Origin: Hydractinia symbiolongicarpus
Taxonomy: Eukaryota > Cnidaria > Hydrozoa > Anthoathecata > Hydractiniidae
Assembly: GCF_029227915.1 (NCBI RefSeq)
Contig: NC_079876.1
Span: 27,379,828 to 27,439,827, forward strand
Direction: 5' to 3'
Length of the DNA: 60,000 nt
Part shown: positions 46,265 through 59,521 of the stretch, piece by piece
How positions within the stretch are numbered: the first letter of the stretch is position 1
How the letters are laid out: every line of letters begins with the position of its first letter
Notes under the pieces: generated by a model
Told to the model about the DNA's origin: nothing
The model's input: only the letters and a program-made list of their open reading frames with translations
The model's database searches: none
Position numbers and translations under genes: made by a program

Positions 46265-46875
46265 AGCGTGTATTTTTATTTGAAAAAAAAATTTTTTTGC
46301 GCCTTCGCAAGTTTCTTATATTGCATTCTGCTCAAGTAGTGAACGATAAAAATAAAACTAATCGGCCCGCAGGATCGTAGTGGCCTAGGAGGCCAGGGGC
46401 CACAGCCCTCTTAAAATATTTGTCAATCATGGTAAATATGAAGGAAAACGCAATGCGTTTTTACCAATTTAAAGTGTAAAATCTTAAGATTTACATCCGT
46501 TTCTCCCTTTCAACAACAACAAAAAAAATTAGTGTCAGTTACGGCCCTGAGTCAATGTAATCGCCTGGGTAATATAATTGTACAGGGGACTTGAGATGGT
46601 AAGGGAAATTATAATTTAATGCTAAATTGCACATGCAAAATTACACACATAATTTTTTTCTGTTTTACTTTGCAATACTTTTGCATAAAATATAACTAAT
46701 TTGGTTTATCTATTGAAATCGAAACCTTTCGCAAGATGCTGACCGTGCAATGAACTCCCCTGAAAATCCATTCACGTGACTTATTGAAAAAATAGTCTAA
46801 ACACTGTACTGCAAGGCAATTGAGATGCTATAAACTATTCTTCACTCGAGCAAATTATAATACATGTATGCATGC
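46265..46875. other. Intergenic, between convergent genes; no feature seen
   Basis: AT-rich sequence between the chromodomain gene (plus) and the pseudokinase gene (minus). No long frame. Confidence 0.5.
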
Positions 46876-49800
46876 CTAACAATACAAAACCCTCTCAACC
46901 TTTCTAGAAAAAAAATTATGTGGGGGACGCAAACCAACATGATTATCCATACATTTAAAAACGAAACGTTCAATGCCAGCTTCAAGTAGCGCATCTTTGA
47001 AATTCAGAGGTTTTAATTCCATAATTGTCGCAATAGTAAATCCAAACGCGTAAATATCGGTCATATATGAAACGCCGCTTCCCCTATACAATTCTGGTGC
47101 CACGTGATGATGGTCGGTTAATTTCTTTAAAACGTCTTTAACGTTAGATTTCGCACAAGACGCTCGACATGCGAATGAAAACCCGATAATGACCGGAGTG
47201 AAGTCACTACTTTTCACCATGACATTTTCAGAAATTATGTTGTTGTGTAACACTCCTTTATCAAATAAAAAAGAGAGTGCTTTAGCTAGCCCAATAATCA
47301 TTTGTTTCATGATGTCTTCTGTGGGAAATAATACCTTCCGCTTCAGCAAAATTTTTATGCTGCTATCCCCTTCATAGCTAAGCACAGAATGAAATTTTCC
47401 TTTGGCGTGTACAATACCAAAGACCTGTACAATATTGGGATGATTCCCAACAAACTGTAGCAGTCGTGCTTCGTGGCTAACATAAGCTAGGTTGCGCAGA
47501 GATGTTTCCTCTTTACCAAGTGCTAAGTAACTTTTTAAAATTACAGAATCTCCATCGTCAAACACAGCACGGGTCACTTCTGCGAAATGACCAGAAAATA
47601 TGTCATTGTAAGCCAGGCCGGAGATTACCTCACTTGTCAAAATTGTGGGCGTTTGTTCTTGTAACAACGGATCGCCATTATGGAAGAAAGATGAAAACAA
47701 CGATGCATCAACCATTAGTGACGATCGAGAACGTCCAAGCTGTTCAAACATCTTTAGCTTTGTGAAATCCGCACATTGCAGCATCATCGAAGCATTTTTC
47801 TCTCTCAGAATGTGTATAGTCTTCTTTTGACTCGCTACGATCTGCTTGTATCTTTCAACAGCTTCTTTTGCTTTAGTCAATTCCATTTTTAACTTTTCGT
47901 TCTCTATGGGCACCGGAAAGGTAAAGGTAAGCCGTTGTTTTTTTGAGTCACGAGAACAATCCTAAGTAAAATAAGCGAAAAAAAAAATTAATGTTTCTTA
48001 AAGAAATTTTTGAGCAAGAAAAAACAACATCTATTCTGCAGACTTTTCTAACTCATTAGTTTGTACTCCAGAGTGTAAATCATTATGTACTTCGGCTATG
48101 TCGTTTTCACTTTGTAAATAATTACATTCAGTTGAGGAATCCGCCTCTTGTGAAGGTGCCTATGTATGTTAAAATTGGAAACAAAGTGATGAGCATATCA
48201 TAATTGCCATAGAAGTGGAAATATGGAAATAAAATATCTCCTACAAGAGTACTTTCCAATGCTGCCATACCAAGTGTTAAATGAAAGTCAACCTGAAGGT
48301 AAACAATAGTAACAGCCGAGTTATACACAAAAGAATTTTCTCCTTAAAAAGTTGAACTAATATTCTCTATAGTATTTGCTTTTCAAAACTGTGTAAAACT
48401 CGATAAATTTTGTCTTTAAGCCATGTCATTTTTATATTCAACAAAATCGTTAACACATAATTGTTGCTTTAAAGATTTACCAAATCAAAGCGTTTGGTCA
48501 CGAAAGAAATCTTCTACCGAGCATGTCTTTAACATACATTTAGCCTTTCGCTGAAAAGAACAAATTATATATTGTATTGCAAAAATAGTTGTTTTAAATG
48601 CACAAGAACAAAGCTCTTTTATTGTTGACAAGAACTTTCCCAGAGATGTACAGCAAGCATTCTTTCTAAAAATATATAAACAAAGAACTAGTGTTACAAT
48701 ACCTCCAGCTGTTCTTGAAGTATTCTTAACACAGGACCCTTTTGTTTGGAATTGCCTTTAAGTACGGGAACTACAGCCATTCTGACTTGATTCCACGTGT
48801 CTAAAAAAAAGATCCTTGAGCAGGATTAAAACCACCCAAGATAGATAAAGGAAGCCTTGTCGACTAACTCTTAATTTGATAATTTAATTTTTATAACACC
48901 TATCTTATCAAGTAATGCCAGGTCAATTCAATTATGCTTCTTATTTTACCCTACCTTACCTTAATAATTAATACATGGTTAAATATGGTTAGACTTAATT
49001 ATTAATTATTTAAATAATATATAATTAATATATATATAATTAAATATTGTTAACTCCATACATGATTGTGCTTATTCGCATCAATATCAAAGAAAAAATT
49101 TTAACGACAGAAATATATAGTAAAACACATTATTCAAATTTAACAGAAGGTATTCTAACTAAGGGGTTGTTAATCTCATGTTGGGATTTTCCATCAAGAA
49201 TAATTCAGCTGCAACAAATTTCTTCCAAAATATGCCCAATCGGGATTTGAACCCGAACCTCCTGTGATCTTACATGTATAAAACGGGCCTTGAAATTGAG
49301 GATACTTCATGTGAGAGCACGAATTAAGTTTAAAATTGTGTATTTTTTAGACATGCACCCACACACATAAGATTCAACAGGTGTTCTACCATTACACTAT
49401 TGGGCAGCATTTCTTAAAGTCTTTTTTCAAACATTTAAATTTGAAAAAACTCTTTATATATGTATATATAAAGATTTTTTAGTTGGCATCATGTGTGAGA
49501 GGAAATCATGTCCTCTGCACGTTTCGTTTATAGCATTGCAAGCACACAATACTCAATCGTTATCAAAATACAAACAATTTTGTATAGGCTGTTAAATATC
49601 AGTAATTCTTGATTAGGACACCTAAATATACTTTAAAGTTCTTTAATCAAGAAGCACCAAATTTATTTAGTGAAAAAAACTGTGTAAATCCGGTGGGAAT
49701 ATGTACAAGTTATAGACATAAAAGAGTAATACAATTGATAAAAACAGTTAAAAGAAAGACGTATAAAACTATTTGTCCAGAGGAACAGATTTAAAATTGT

Positions 49801-50702
49801 TCAAATAAAACTTGTTACTATGACGACACTTCGATATTAATTCTGTTCTTTTGTTTAGCAATTTCAGTTTGGATGTTATTATATGGTATTAAAACCTTTG
49901 TTCCATGACAAAAGACTTAAATCGACTCAATATTTGCTTTGGTTTAACAATAAATTTCTTTTTGCACATACTTGAGATATTATATAAGACAAAGTTTTTT
50001 GTTCACTTAGTCACCAAATTTAAATATATACACTAACATTTATAAGGTGACATACTGGAGAATGCAAATAAAAAGAAAACCTAAAATATTGCAACTTAAT
50101 GAATTAAATAAGATAAACTTCTTTTGTTACTGGAGCTTTAAACAGATGGATGAAAGATGCTTTTAGTTGTTTTTAACATGATATATATAAATAGTTGGCT
50201 TTGTAGGGACGCTAAGCTACAGCCCCCTCCCCCCTCCCCCCTTCTCCCCCTCCCTCTTAAAAAAGGCCCACCCGAAAACAAATTGGCTTCCTACCGCAGA
50301 AATTTGTGGCTTTTGATAGCCACTCTACTGTATATACTGGCAGAGCTCCTTTCATTGCCTAGTGTTGCCTAGTGGGAAAAAATTCCAGATTACTGTAGCT
50401 AGCTTAAATGGGGGCTTTAAACACATACTCTTTAAGGTCTCTCTTGGAAGCATTTGAGAGAAGGTAGATAGGTAGTTAGGTAGTTAGGTAGCTAGCTAGC
50501 CTATCCCGTGAATGAGAAGGGGAGAACCTAAAGAAGCCAGCTAGCTATAGCTAGGCCATTTACCAACAATTTGATGCTTAGGTCGTAGAATAAGGAACTC
50601 GCAAATTAAGTTAATCTTCCATCATAAAGATAAAGGTCCATATTAACCTGAAAAATTACTTTCCAAGAAGCGTGTTGGATCACTTGCATCTACAGTCGCC
50701 AT
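46876..50702 (-). CDS. Pseudokinase with N-terminal coiled coil, encoded at the right end of the KDZ element
   Basis: Exons: 50702-50648 (MATVDASDPTRFLESNFS), 48800-48703, 48159-48067 and 47961-46876, joined in phase at GT/AG sites, ~443 aa. A coiled coil (KLKMELTKAKEAVERYKQIV and onward) precedes a protein-kinase fold. VILKSYL carries the likely Lys, and HEARLLQFVGNHPNIVQVFG the alpha-C Glu and following strands. The catalytic loop reads LHNNIISENVM, without the HRD Asp, and the DFG site reads IIGFSFA, without the Asp. APELYRG and DIYAFGFTI follow as normal. It should bind partners rather than phosphorylate. The start codon lies 38 bases inside the right TIR, so the promoter is probably in the TIR. 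A host-derived cargo gene is the favoured reading. Confidence 0.75.
48171..48690. other. Intron of the pseudokinase gene; nothing further seen
   Basis: AT-rich sequence between the second and third coding exons. Short frames show no motif. Confidence 0.5.
49233..49406 (-). tRNA. tRNA-like sequence with a ~100-base expansion of the anticodon arm
   Basis: On the minus strand the acceptor stem TGCCCAA pairs with TTGGGCA, the D arm is GTGT/ACAC around AATGGTAGA, and the T arm is TCGGG TTCAAAT CCCGA, all perfect. The anticodon stem CCTGT/ACAGG extends into a longer imperfect stem (GAATCTTATGTG against CATGTAAGATC) instead of a 7-base loop. It is either an intron-bearing tRNA gene or a pseudogene with an insertion. 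It sits in the first intron of the pseudokinase gene. Confidence 0.5.
50220..50262 (+). repeat. Pyrimidine-rich low-complexity tract
   Basis: A C/T run (CCCCCTCCCCCCTCCCCC and similar) in the first intron of the pseudokinase gene. Confidence 0.8.
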
Positions 50703-50739
50703 TTTGTTTTTAGCCTAACAGGCTGAGACCGATAGCCAG

Positions 50740-50849
50740 CGTTATCAGCTATCTCCAGAGATACAGACATACGGCTGTATCCGATAAACAACGCGTCACA
50801 GTGCACAACTGTTGCCGATCTATATCGCATACAGTTAACAGAAACGGGT
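50740..50849 (-). repeat. KDZ element right terminal inverted repeat
   Basis: Complement of 27137-27250 with scattered mismatches. The outermost ~20 bases (ACAGTTAACAGAAACGGGT) are best conserved. Followed directly by GTTCAACA at 50850. Confidence 0.75.
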
Positions 50850-51873
50850 GTTCAACAACAGTTACTTGTGGCTCATCCCGGCGATTCGACGCCGTGTTTT
50901 CCGGCTATTAATTACTTATAACAAAGTAATTACATTCCCTGTGGTTTTAAAACACTTTATAATAAATTAAGAATAGCACACAATGCAATTCCCAGCTGAT
51001 CAGTTTCGTATTAAAACAAGACATATAAACACTAAGCTAATGTTGTTGTTCTTTCTTTTTATCTAACATTGACTTTAAACAAATACAATAATGACCGATT
51101 ACCCCGTACTGTATAAAAAATATCGCCCTGTATTAGAACAAAACTTAAAAAACTGGTGTAAGAGGTTTGCTGTATGAATCTAACATTTTTACATTTTATC
51201 AAGTTGTTGGTGATTATTTTAAAAATCACATTCATTTTGTTTGACGAAGCTGACAAATAGCAGCGGTACATCAAATAAACTAATCGGGAAAGGTGTATTG
51301 ATATTAAATTTTTCATTTAGAACCAAGAGTGATTTTTGTTGGTTTTTCTTTTTCAATGATCCTCGCTTCAGCCAACTCACCAAAAAATTTAAAGATAATT
51401 CTACTTCATTAAATAAAGTTTAAGTTTATTACAAGACAGAATATCTTTGTTAATTATTTTTTGCAGTTTTACAGGTTATGAATCGAGCACCCTTTAAAGA
51501 AATAGGATAGGCTCGGATGACTAACAATTGGGTGTGTAAAAACTCCAATAACAAGGTTTTTATTTGTACAACTTTAGTCAGCATCAGGTCACAAACTGAT
51601 ATTTCTTGGCAGAGAAATAAAAGGAAAAAGAAATATTATGGTATTTTCAAAGGAAAAACAAAAAATCAAATCTGCAGACAACTTCAGCATATGTAAAACT
51701 AAAAAAATATTTGGTAATGCGCAGATTATATTTTAGTGAAGAAAAGTATAATACAGAAGTTCCAACTAGTGGAACAATGCATTATGGTAACAAGGCTTGT
51801 CAATTACAAATTACAACTCTTGACGGAAGCCTGACGAACAAAAGTGCATAGCTTCTTCTTTATCCAAACATAA

Positions 51874-54700
51874 TCACAAACCTTGAGTCCTGTTTGTTGT
51901 TGCATATCTTGTGTGCCCACCATCCAGTGCATTTGTGACATTTATAATTTTTAAAGCGCAAAGGACCATGGGAGACTGTTCTCAATTCAGAGTCGAATCT
52001 AACAACTTCAACAGCAGCAATTGGATATCCGTAAGACGTGGCTTTTTTCCATGCAGTGTCGCGCGCCCATTTTGCGTCGCAGTTCTAAAATGTTAAATAA
52101 ACTTAAAGAAGAACAAAGGAACCAATAATTATAATCAACAAAACATACACATACCTTGTTAACTATGGTAGCCAATGTGGCTGAAACAATCTCAGACTGT
52201 TTTGCAGCAGACGGAAATCTAGATGTTTTTCTTGAATAACAAACAACAAGGTTCTTGTTGTATGATCGGAAGATATGCGTTCACTTTCCGATATATGCGT
52301 GTGTGTCGTAGCCAGAAACAGCCTTATAGGCGTTGACCATGAAGTTGCAGTTCGGGTAAACCTTTTTCAAAATTTTAAGACGTCATGTCTGAAAACATCA
52401 ATTGTTTGTCCAGAATGTCCAGCGACTAAACGCGCCATTTGCGTTCTCAACGTGTCACGATTAAGATTGGATTGAACAGCTGAGCAGTACATAGCATTGA
52501 ATTGGTCAGCATCGATGATTGACATTCCACATGATGAACATTGACCGAGTTTTTGATTTGGATCATTCTTGGCTGTGATTTTTGCCCATGAGTTTCTCGA
52601 GAATGCATATCTGAGATACACAACAAAGAGAAGAAGGAAAATTACAAAGTGCTAGCACAATGAAAAACTCAACCACTTATGTCTTAGATTTAAAGTCTAA
52701 AGGTTTTGCTCCTCTAAAGAATGTGCTCTCAAAAAGACACAATTCTCCCTTTTTCCAAGGAGTTAATTGTTACATACGAACAAAACTTTGACAAACAAAC
52801 AAAGAAAAGGAAAGGACAAACAAAGAGAAGGACAGGACATAACATGTCTAGCTGGGTCACATCAAAAGAGATCTACGAACAGTCTGCAGCAGGAACTAGA
52901 CGTTTCTTTCATCTGTAAAACTTTTTATCTGCCCAACTCAGTACAATCTTGAGTGACTTTCATCAACTTACTTCTCATAAGGCATGCTGGATACATGATC
53001 GTAGGGAAAGCCGAATGTTGTGACTTGGCTAACTTCTTGTCAAAATTATGTTCTTTGCCTATGTGGAAAAAAATATTTGCAATTGAATGTGTTATATTCT
53101 ATCGCAATGTGATTTATTTTTTATATCTTTGTTAATCAGAGAGTTTGAACTATAAAATGCGGTAATTGTTGGATAGAAAGAGATTGACTTCTATATAAAA
53201 TAAATCAAAAACAAAATCCAAGCTATGATCCGTCGAATATTAAATGACAGTATAAATACAACAGATGTTCTGACCTGCTTTGACGTTACTTAAATGGACC
53301 GTGACGTAATTGTCTCGGTCTGGTCTTGACTGTTCATGCCAGAAACCTAAAGCGTGCATTGTAAAACAAAATAAACGCATTTTCGTTACATTTGTAAGTA
53401 AATCAATTTTGGAAATAAGTATATATAACTATTCTTACTTCGTGGATAGCGGTATTTTTATGTTCGCATCTTGATCCTATAGATACTTGCTGTTTGCCAC
53501 CGGATTTTCCGACGTAACTCCAGCAACTGAAGAATAAATAACAATATAAATCACACAATTATTACACAATGGAGACTTTGGTCATTGCATTGTAATATCT
53601 TAAGTTTTTAAAGGTTTGAATTCTGATAATTATAAATAATGATTGTTTAGAAATATTAATAAAGTATAGATGCATCTCACATTCTCGAGCAAAACTTACC
53701 CAGTTCCTTTAAAAAATGAAATGTAGTCATTATCAGCAGATTGCTTTAGACGAAATCTGATGCAGGTCTTCAATTGTATCTCGGTTATGACCTTTGAAAT
53801 CGCAGATTTAGCACTGGAGCCTAAGAAAACAAATTTGCTTCAAATTTTATATAAAATATTTATGAAAACATGTCTGCGTCAAATTTTACATTGCAGGCAA
53901 CAAAATTTTGGTATGAGTACAGTAACAATTGTACGAAAAACAGACAATCAGAAGGACTCGACCAATTTCATTTTCCATATGTAACTAACACATTTTATAC
54001 TATTCTTAAAGCAACGGATGTGATATACATAATATGGATTTTCTACCTAAACTTCCTTTAATTTGATAGGGAACTTATTAAGTTCATTTGTGGCATCTCT
54101 CGTTTCCTCGTCTAATTCTTCATCGCCACTTGTTTTTCTTCCAAATTCAGCTTCTTCTTCCCCTTTTTCGAAACATAATATCTCCATGACCAAGATGATT
54201 TCCGTTATCTAAATTGCAAATTGAACGTCCACTATAAGGTCAGGTGGTACAGGTACGCATGGATAAAGCTGAATAGTCATTGCTTAAAAATTTTGATTAA
54301 ATATAATCACTATATGTCTGAAAATAACATTTAATATAGATTGTATTACGTCAAAATACGGAGTGAATTCGTTTTGTTTTTTTGCACTTACGTTGCCCCC
54401 GTGGTTCATCATTTGCTGACGTATCACTCTCACCAATCCCTTCTTCATGGTTAGTTTCTAATGATGGAACTTCATTAACGGCTCCTGGAGTTGTTTCGTC
54501 ACTTTTGAAGATTTCTGCATCTTCTTTTTCATTTTCAATACCAGTGTAATTTTCACCTTCATTAGGATTATTTTCTTGTTTGTGAAAACTTTCTTGTTCG
54601 CTGCCATCAGAGAAAATACCATCTCCGCTGTATTTGTCACGATCCATATTCACGTATTGATATGAACTATCAACAGCAATAAGAAAGACAGCAAGGAAAA
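51874..54700 (-). pseudogene. Astacin-type metalloprotease-like gene, copy B, less damaged
   Basis: Same exon order as 13091-15923. Here the catalytic-domain start is intact (KTCIRFRLKQSADNDYISFF, then after a GTAAGT intron CWSYVGKSGG), and [19 protein letters not shown] is complete. It shares with copy A the frameshift before PYDHVSSMPY and the one near 52370. It also has its own 4-base difference in the last exon (near 51940) that shifts the C-terminus. The acidic propeptide exon starts at 54700 after a TTTTTTTAG acceptor. Whether alternative splicing rescues the shared shift cannot be told from sequence. Confidence 0.7.
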
Positions 54701-56034
54701 CTAAAAAAACAAATGAAGAAGAAATGTATTACTAAGTTCAAAAATTGAGGAATACTTGATTTTTGTTAGTTTTTCTTCCAGTATATTTTGAGGAAAAAAG
54801 ATTTTTTGTTCAAAAAGAATTTCATGATATTTGTAAGCTGAACAGAATTTTTCAACCCTTTTCATGCCAAGGTATCGCATGGGTAGGTGTTTGGGTTGAG
54901 TGCAGTGCTAAGGTAGAGGCTAAAATGCCCTACCACCATAACTTTTCTTGTGTCACATTAAAATTATAACGTTTTTGGCTAAGTCAGCAACTTTTGTTAA
55001 AATCCCGGTTTTTGAAGAGGTATTGTTTTGCATATATTTTGGCTCTAATATTTAAATTGTGTTTGGATGCTTTGAGAGACATTTTACCTGTTTTGGCATT
55101 ACGGATTCATTTATTAGGCACCAAATGGAAAAGAAGGTCTTACAAAAATTATACGCTTTTTATGAGATTTAACGTTTGTTTTTGCATCTTTAAATAAAGA
55201 ACTTTAAAGACAATCACCAGTATATAGAAAAATTTGAAAAAAATACAAGATAAGCTTTTAAAAATGGGCACACCATATCACCTGCTTAAAATTTTTCCAG
55301 AATTTTTTTGTGGTAATTTTATTCAAAATAATAAAAACGCATTGGTTAACTTTATTTATTTTCATTAATTAAAAAGCCATACAGGGCATTTTTGGCCTAC
55401 ATGCACAAAAATAATAACATGATATAAAAAATCATGTTCATTTCCACAATTTTCCTTCAACACGATGCAATTCCAATATCACATGCTACAAAAGCCAACA
55501 AATTTGGTCAAATACATAATTTAGAATTGACGAAATTGAATCCGTACAAGATCAGAATAAAAAATTCAACTAACAAAACAAAAAACTTAGAACGATTTTT
55601 ACGAACTTCACGATTTTTTTTTTACAATTCGTTAACTGTAAAAAACCAACTTACTTTGCCACTTCATTTTCAAAAGTAATACGGACAAATAATAGGGAGA
55701 AACTTATCTTCACATGAAGTATTGCACCAAAGCCTTTGTAACTATTTTGATATACTATTTCCTAACATTGTCCCTACGGACTAAAATTCATACGATTTGT
55801 ATTATATATTCCGAAGTTAAGATTGAACGAAATGAGTTGTGGTTTTTTTCTTCTTCAGACAAACTAATAAATTAAGTAAGTAAGTTTCTAGTCTTAAAAG
55901 TACCTATAAATTTCTTTCATTATTATTGAAAAGAAACTTACGTCTCACCATCAAACTTCGAAGTAAATAGCTTGAAGAGACAAAAAAATGTCTAATGACC
56001 TCAAAAAAACCCGGAAAAGATGATGTAGAAAAAA

Positions 56035-56092
56035 AGAAAATGAAAAGATCTATTACATATCAGTATATGTGTAATAGATCTTTTCATTTTCT
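56035..56092. repeat. 58-bp palindrome
   Basis: AGAAAATGAAAAGATCTATT is repeated in complement around CATATCAGTATATG with a 2-base interruption. In copy A (near 17265-17315) the left arm is partly altered. Confidence 0.7.
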
Positions 56093-58433
56093 ATATTCAC
56101 ATTTTCTATATTCATTTTATAGTTGACAATATAAAAAAACAAGAAACTTGTTTAGTACCAAGGTACATATCTCTTATAAAAAAAGATACACCTTGCAATA
56201 ATTTCATCCAGCTGAACCGACAAGTGACTTACCTTTAACTCTTTGTTCCACATAGGACCGTATTCCCTGAACAGAAGGAAGAAAGCAGCAGTGAAAGTAA
56301 AATTTGAACATGGAAGCACGAATTTTGTCTTAACCTAGTGAATAGCCATGAATATCCGTTTATGTCTTTAATCGTTTTTGTAGTATTATTACGTGACTCC
56401 AGTTAATAGACATTACTATTCATTATACATATATTCATTTTAATTGATAATACCATTTAGATTAAAAAAAATATGTTACGGATATATCTCTGGAAATTTA
56501 GCCCTATGTAGCTTAATTAAGACATTTCCCCCACTCTTCAGTGTTGGTTGGAGGTCTTTTCCAGAGTCGCCGGCAGTATTTTGGGGCACAAATCAACACA
56601 AAATCCACACTGACTGTAGGGGGAGAGAGGGAAAACTCTGAAAAAAGCCTCAAAAGCCGTTTTACCAATAATTTATGAACATGATTGTAGAAAAACATGC
56701 TTCTGCTAAAACCCTTTTAAAGACGTTATTGTGTTAAATGCATTTATGCAAAATGTGAAGTAATTTTAATAAAAAGTAGATCCTGTGCGTATATGATCAT
56801 TACAAAGTATGCGAATTATTAATTAACAAATCAACATTGAGTTAGGTGTATGAATTTTTTCGGAAAATTTCGTTAATACTTGTTTGGTTTGAAGGTAATA
56901 CACTTAATCACAGTATTCTGTGACCATGCTTTAATTTATATTATGTGTTTAATGCTCCGCACCCACAGCATTCTCAAATGTGAGTTTTTGTGAATTTTAA
57001 GCTAATCTGAAGACACATTATTGAACCTTTGTTTACGTTTATAAACTTGACATACAAGTTTAAACGTATAAGTGAACAATTAAGAAGGGTAGAGTAACGC
57101 AGTAAATATACCTAAAATAGTTTTAGACGCAGAAACAATTTATTTTTGAGAAATTTTGAGAAGCAAAGATCAGGCATTAAACCACAAAAATAATTTTACA
57201 TATTTATACGTACCAACTCCAAATCGTTAACTAAATAGTCAGGCACATCGATAGACGATAGAAGTGCAACAGAGACCTTTGACAATCTTTTTTAATAAGT
57301 AATATTTATTTATTAACCTATTTCACTTTATTTAGAGTTGATACAAGGAACAAAATACATAAAATAATTGTTACAAAAACAGTTAACCCTCGATCATACA
57401 AATGTTATTAAAAACTAAAGGGCTATTCGACCATATAAAAAATGGTAATTTAGTAAAAATCAAATAACATATCCGACATTAGTAATAAGTTGCACAGAGA
57501 CGGTACCAGCAATGCAATTGAGTAATGACAACGAGTTTCGAACAAAAACGCACGATGGAGGTAGTGTGTGAATATGTCAAGAACTTAGTGATCACTATCA
57601 TAAACGTATAATTTTGAAATTTTATAGAACGTAAAAATTAAATTCACGATTTTTTTTTTCGTTAAAACTTTTTCGACATTAAAGTAGTTGATTTATGTTT
57701 TATTTTGTCTGTTTAGGTTCTGGTTATCTGTTTGGAATATTTGACAAAAATATTATCGACTCTATAAACGTAAGACTCATTAAAATAATCAACAAACAGT
57801 CAATATCTAATGATTGATGATGAGGTGACAAAACAGCTAGCTGTAATGATATTTCTTGTCTAATGACAGCTGGTTCTACTATAGTTAGAGGTTGCAACCC
57901 TCTAGAGATTTTTCAAAAAAGCAAAATCCCCCTTTTTGCAAGGATTTCCTAAAAACATTGACCGTAAAAGGCGTAAAAATACAACAGCGACAGAACACAA
58001 CACTAAAAAATAAATATTAAAGCAATTCAAAATGAATTGAATAGTTACAAATGAGATAAATAAAACTTATCATAACGTGAATATCCTTAAACGGATAAAT
58101 TTAAAATTATTCTTTAGAGAATGTGTTTAAGAAGCAAACAACTATCTGCGCGCCAGGACTTGTGACCCTGGCTGTAGCTTTCCACATGTGTTATGGAGCT
58201 CCAACACTCAGCCTTACACAGATAATTGTTGCTGTGGACCTGCCTAATGACAGTACCAGCCTGTCATAACTGGGGTAATATGCGTGGGCGTAACACCACG
58301 AAGACCAGATAAGAAAATGTAACCCCCTTGCAAAGCTTCTTCTAAAATGACTAAGGGCAGCAGGATTGTCAAGCCTGAAAGCAAAGTGAGCAAACTCTGC
58401 CTCCCTACTGGACTGGGGTAATAAGTGGGATCG

Positions 58434-58940
58434 TTAAACCCAAAGACAAGATATGATATCAGACCAAACCATTGACATGTGTTCCCAGCATCCTGGGACT
58501 TTCTCCATACAACCCTTCTGAACCGACGTGTTAATGAATTTGTTATTATGTATAATGTGAGCTTCTAATCGCCTTGATACAAGGCTAAATAGAAGCTTGC
58601 CTTCAACATTTAATAATGCGATAGGTCGAAAGTCGTTAATATTAGACTCCATAGGAGTTTTTGATTTGGGAATATAAACTTCACGAGCACAACGCCATTG
58701 AATAGGGACAACACAATTTTTGAAACAAGACTTAAAAACATTAAACAAAACAGTATTTACTTTATTACATTTTTTATAAACTTTATAAGGTATCCCATTG
58801 ATACCTGGGGAAGAGCCATTTCGCCGAGTGCCAAGAACTTTCATAAAATCTTCATATTTAAAGAGAGAAACTGGAAACGATTTCAAAAGAGGTGGAGTGG
58901 ATGATAACCCATCTAGATTACCTAAAGGTACATCATACAA
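58434..58940 (-). pseudogene. LINE reverse transcriptase, N-terminal motifs only
   Basis: Motifs of the RT fingers are visible: GSSPGINGIPYKVYK, WRCAREVYIPK, NDFRPIALLNVEGKLLFS and TSVQKGCMEKVPGCWEH. The frame then leaves homology at SDIISCLWV and stops before the YxDD catalytic box. The copy cannot encode a working enzyme. Clade was not determined. Confidence 0.75.
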
Positions 58941-58993
58941 TTTGTCCTTAACTGATTCAAGTTTAAAGTTATCCAGCGTTTCTTGTTCGACCC

Positions 58994-59521
58994 TTAAAAC
59001 TGATTTGCACTTCGGGTCAAGAAGGTCTTTTCCTGCCTTGTATGGGTTGTTCTTAAAGGCGGTCTGGGCTTTTTTGAATTAGACCTTTCAGCTCGGCGCA
59101 ATAAAGTTATTCGACCTTTTACATCCGTAAGAAGTTGGTGTAATTCCTTCCTTTGACTTAGGTAGCAGGATGACTGTATTTGACTAGTTAGGGAATTTTT
59201 CTCTTTAATTAGATTGATGGATTGAATAGTTCTTCGGCTTTTTCCTGACAGCTTTCTGCCACCCTTATGAACTGAGTGACCAAAGATTTGTGCTGCCTCA
59301 TTATAAATGGTGTCTTCAAGCAGTTCTACTTTTTCGGACAAGGAATTACACAAATGAAGCTTATTAGAAAGAATATTTGAAGCAGCATTATCCAAATTGG
59401 ACCAGCGGTCGTCAATCATTTTCCCCCAAGAAATTGGTGTTTTAATCTGCAAGTTATTAAGATACTTCTCCTCAGTGTGATGGGAATGTCTCGTGTGGGG
59501 TTTATCCGGAGAATCATTCAC
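58994..59521 (-). pseudogene. LINE region upstream of RT, frameshifted
   Basis: A 175-codon frame with the helical, basic sequence usual between endonuclease and RT in LINE ORF2 proteins (GKMIDDRWSNLDNAASNILS and onward). Near 59083 a one-base shift moves the reading into KNNPYKAGKDLL and LYDVPLGNLDGL, which lead into the RT frame. The two frames were therefore once continuous. No endonuclease motif is visible. Confidence 0.6.
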
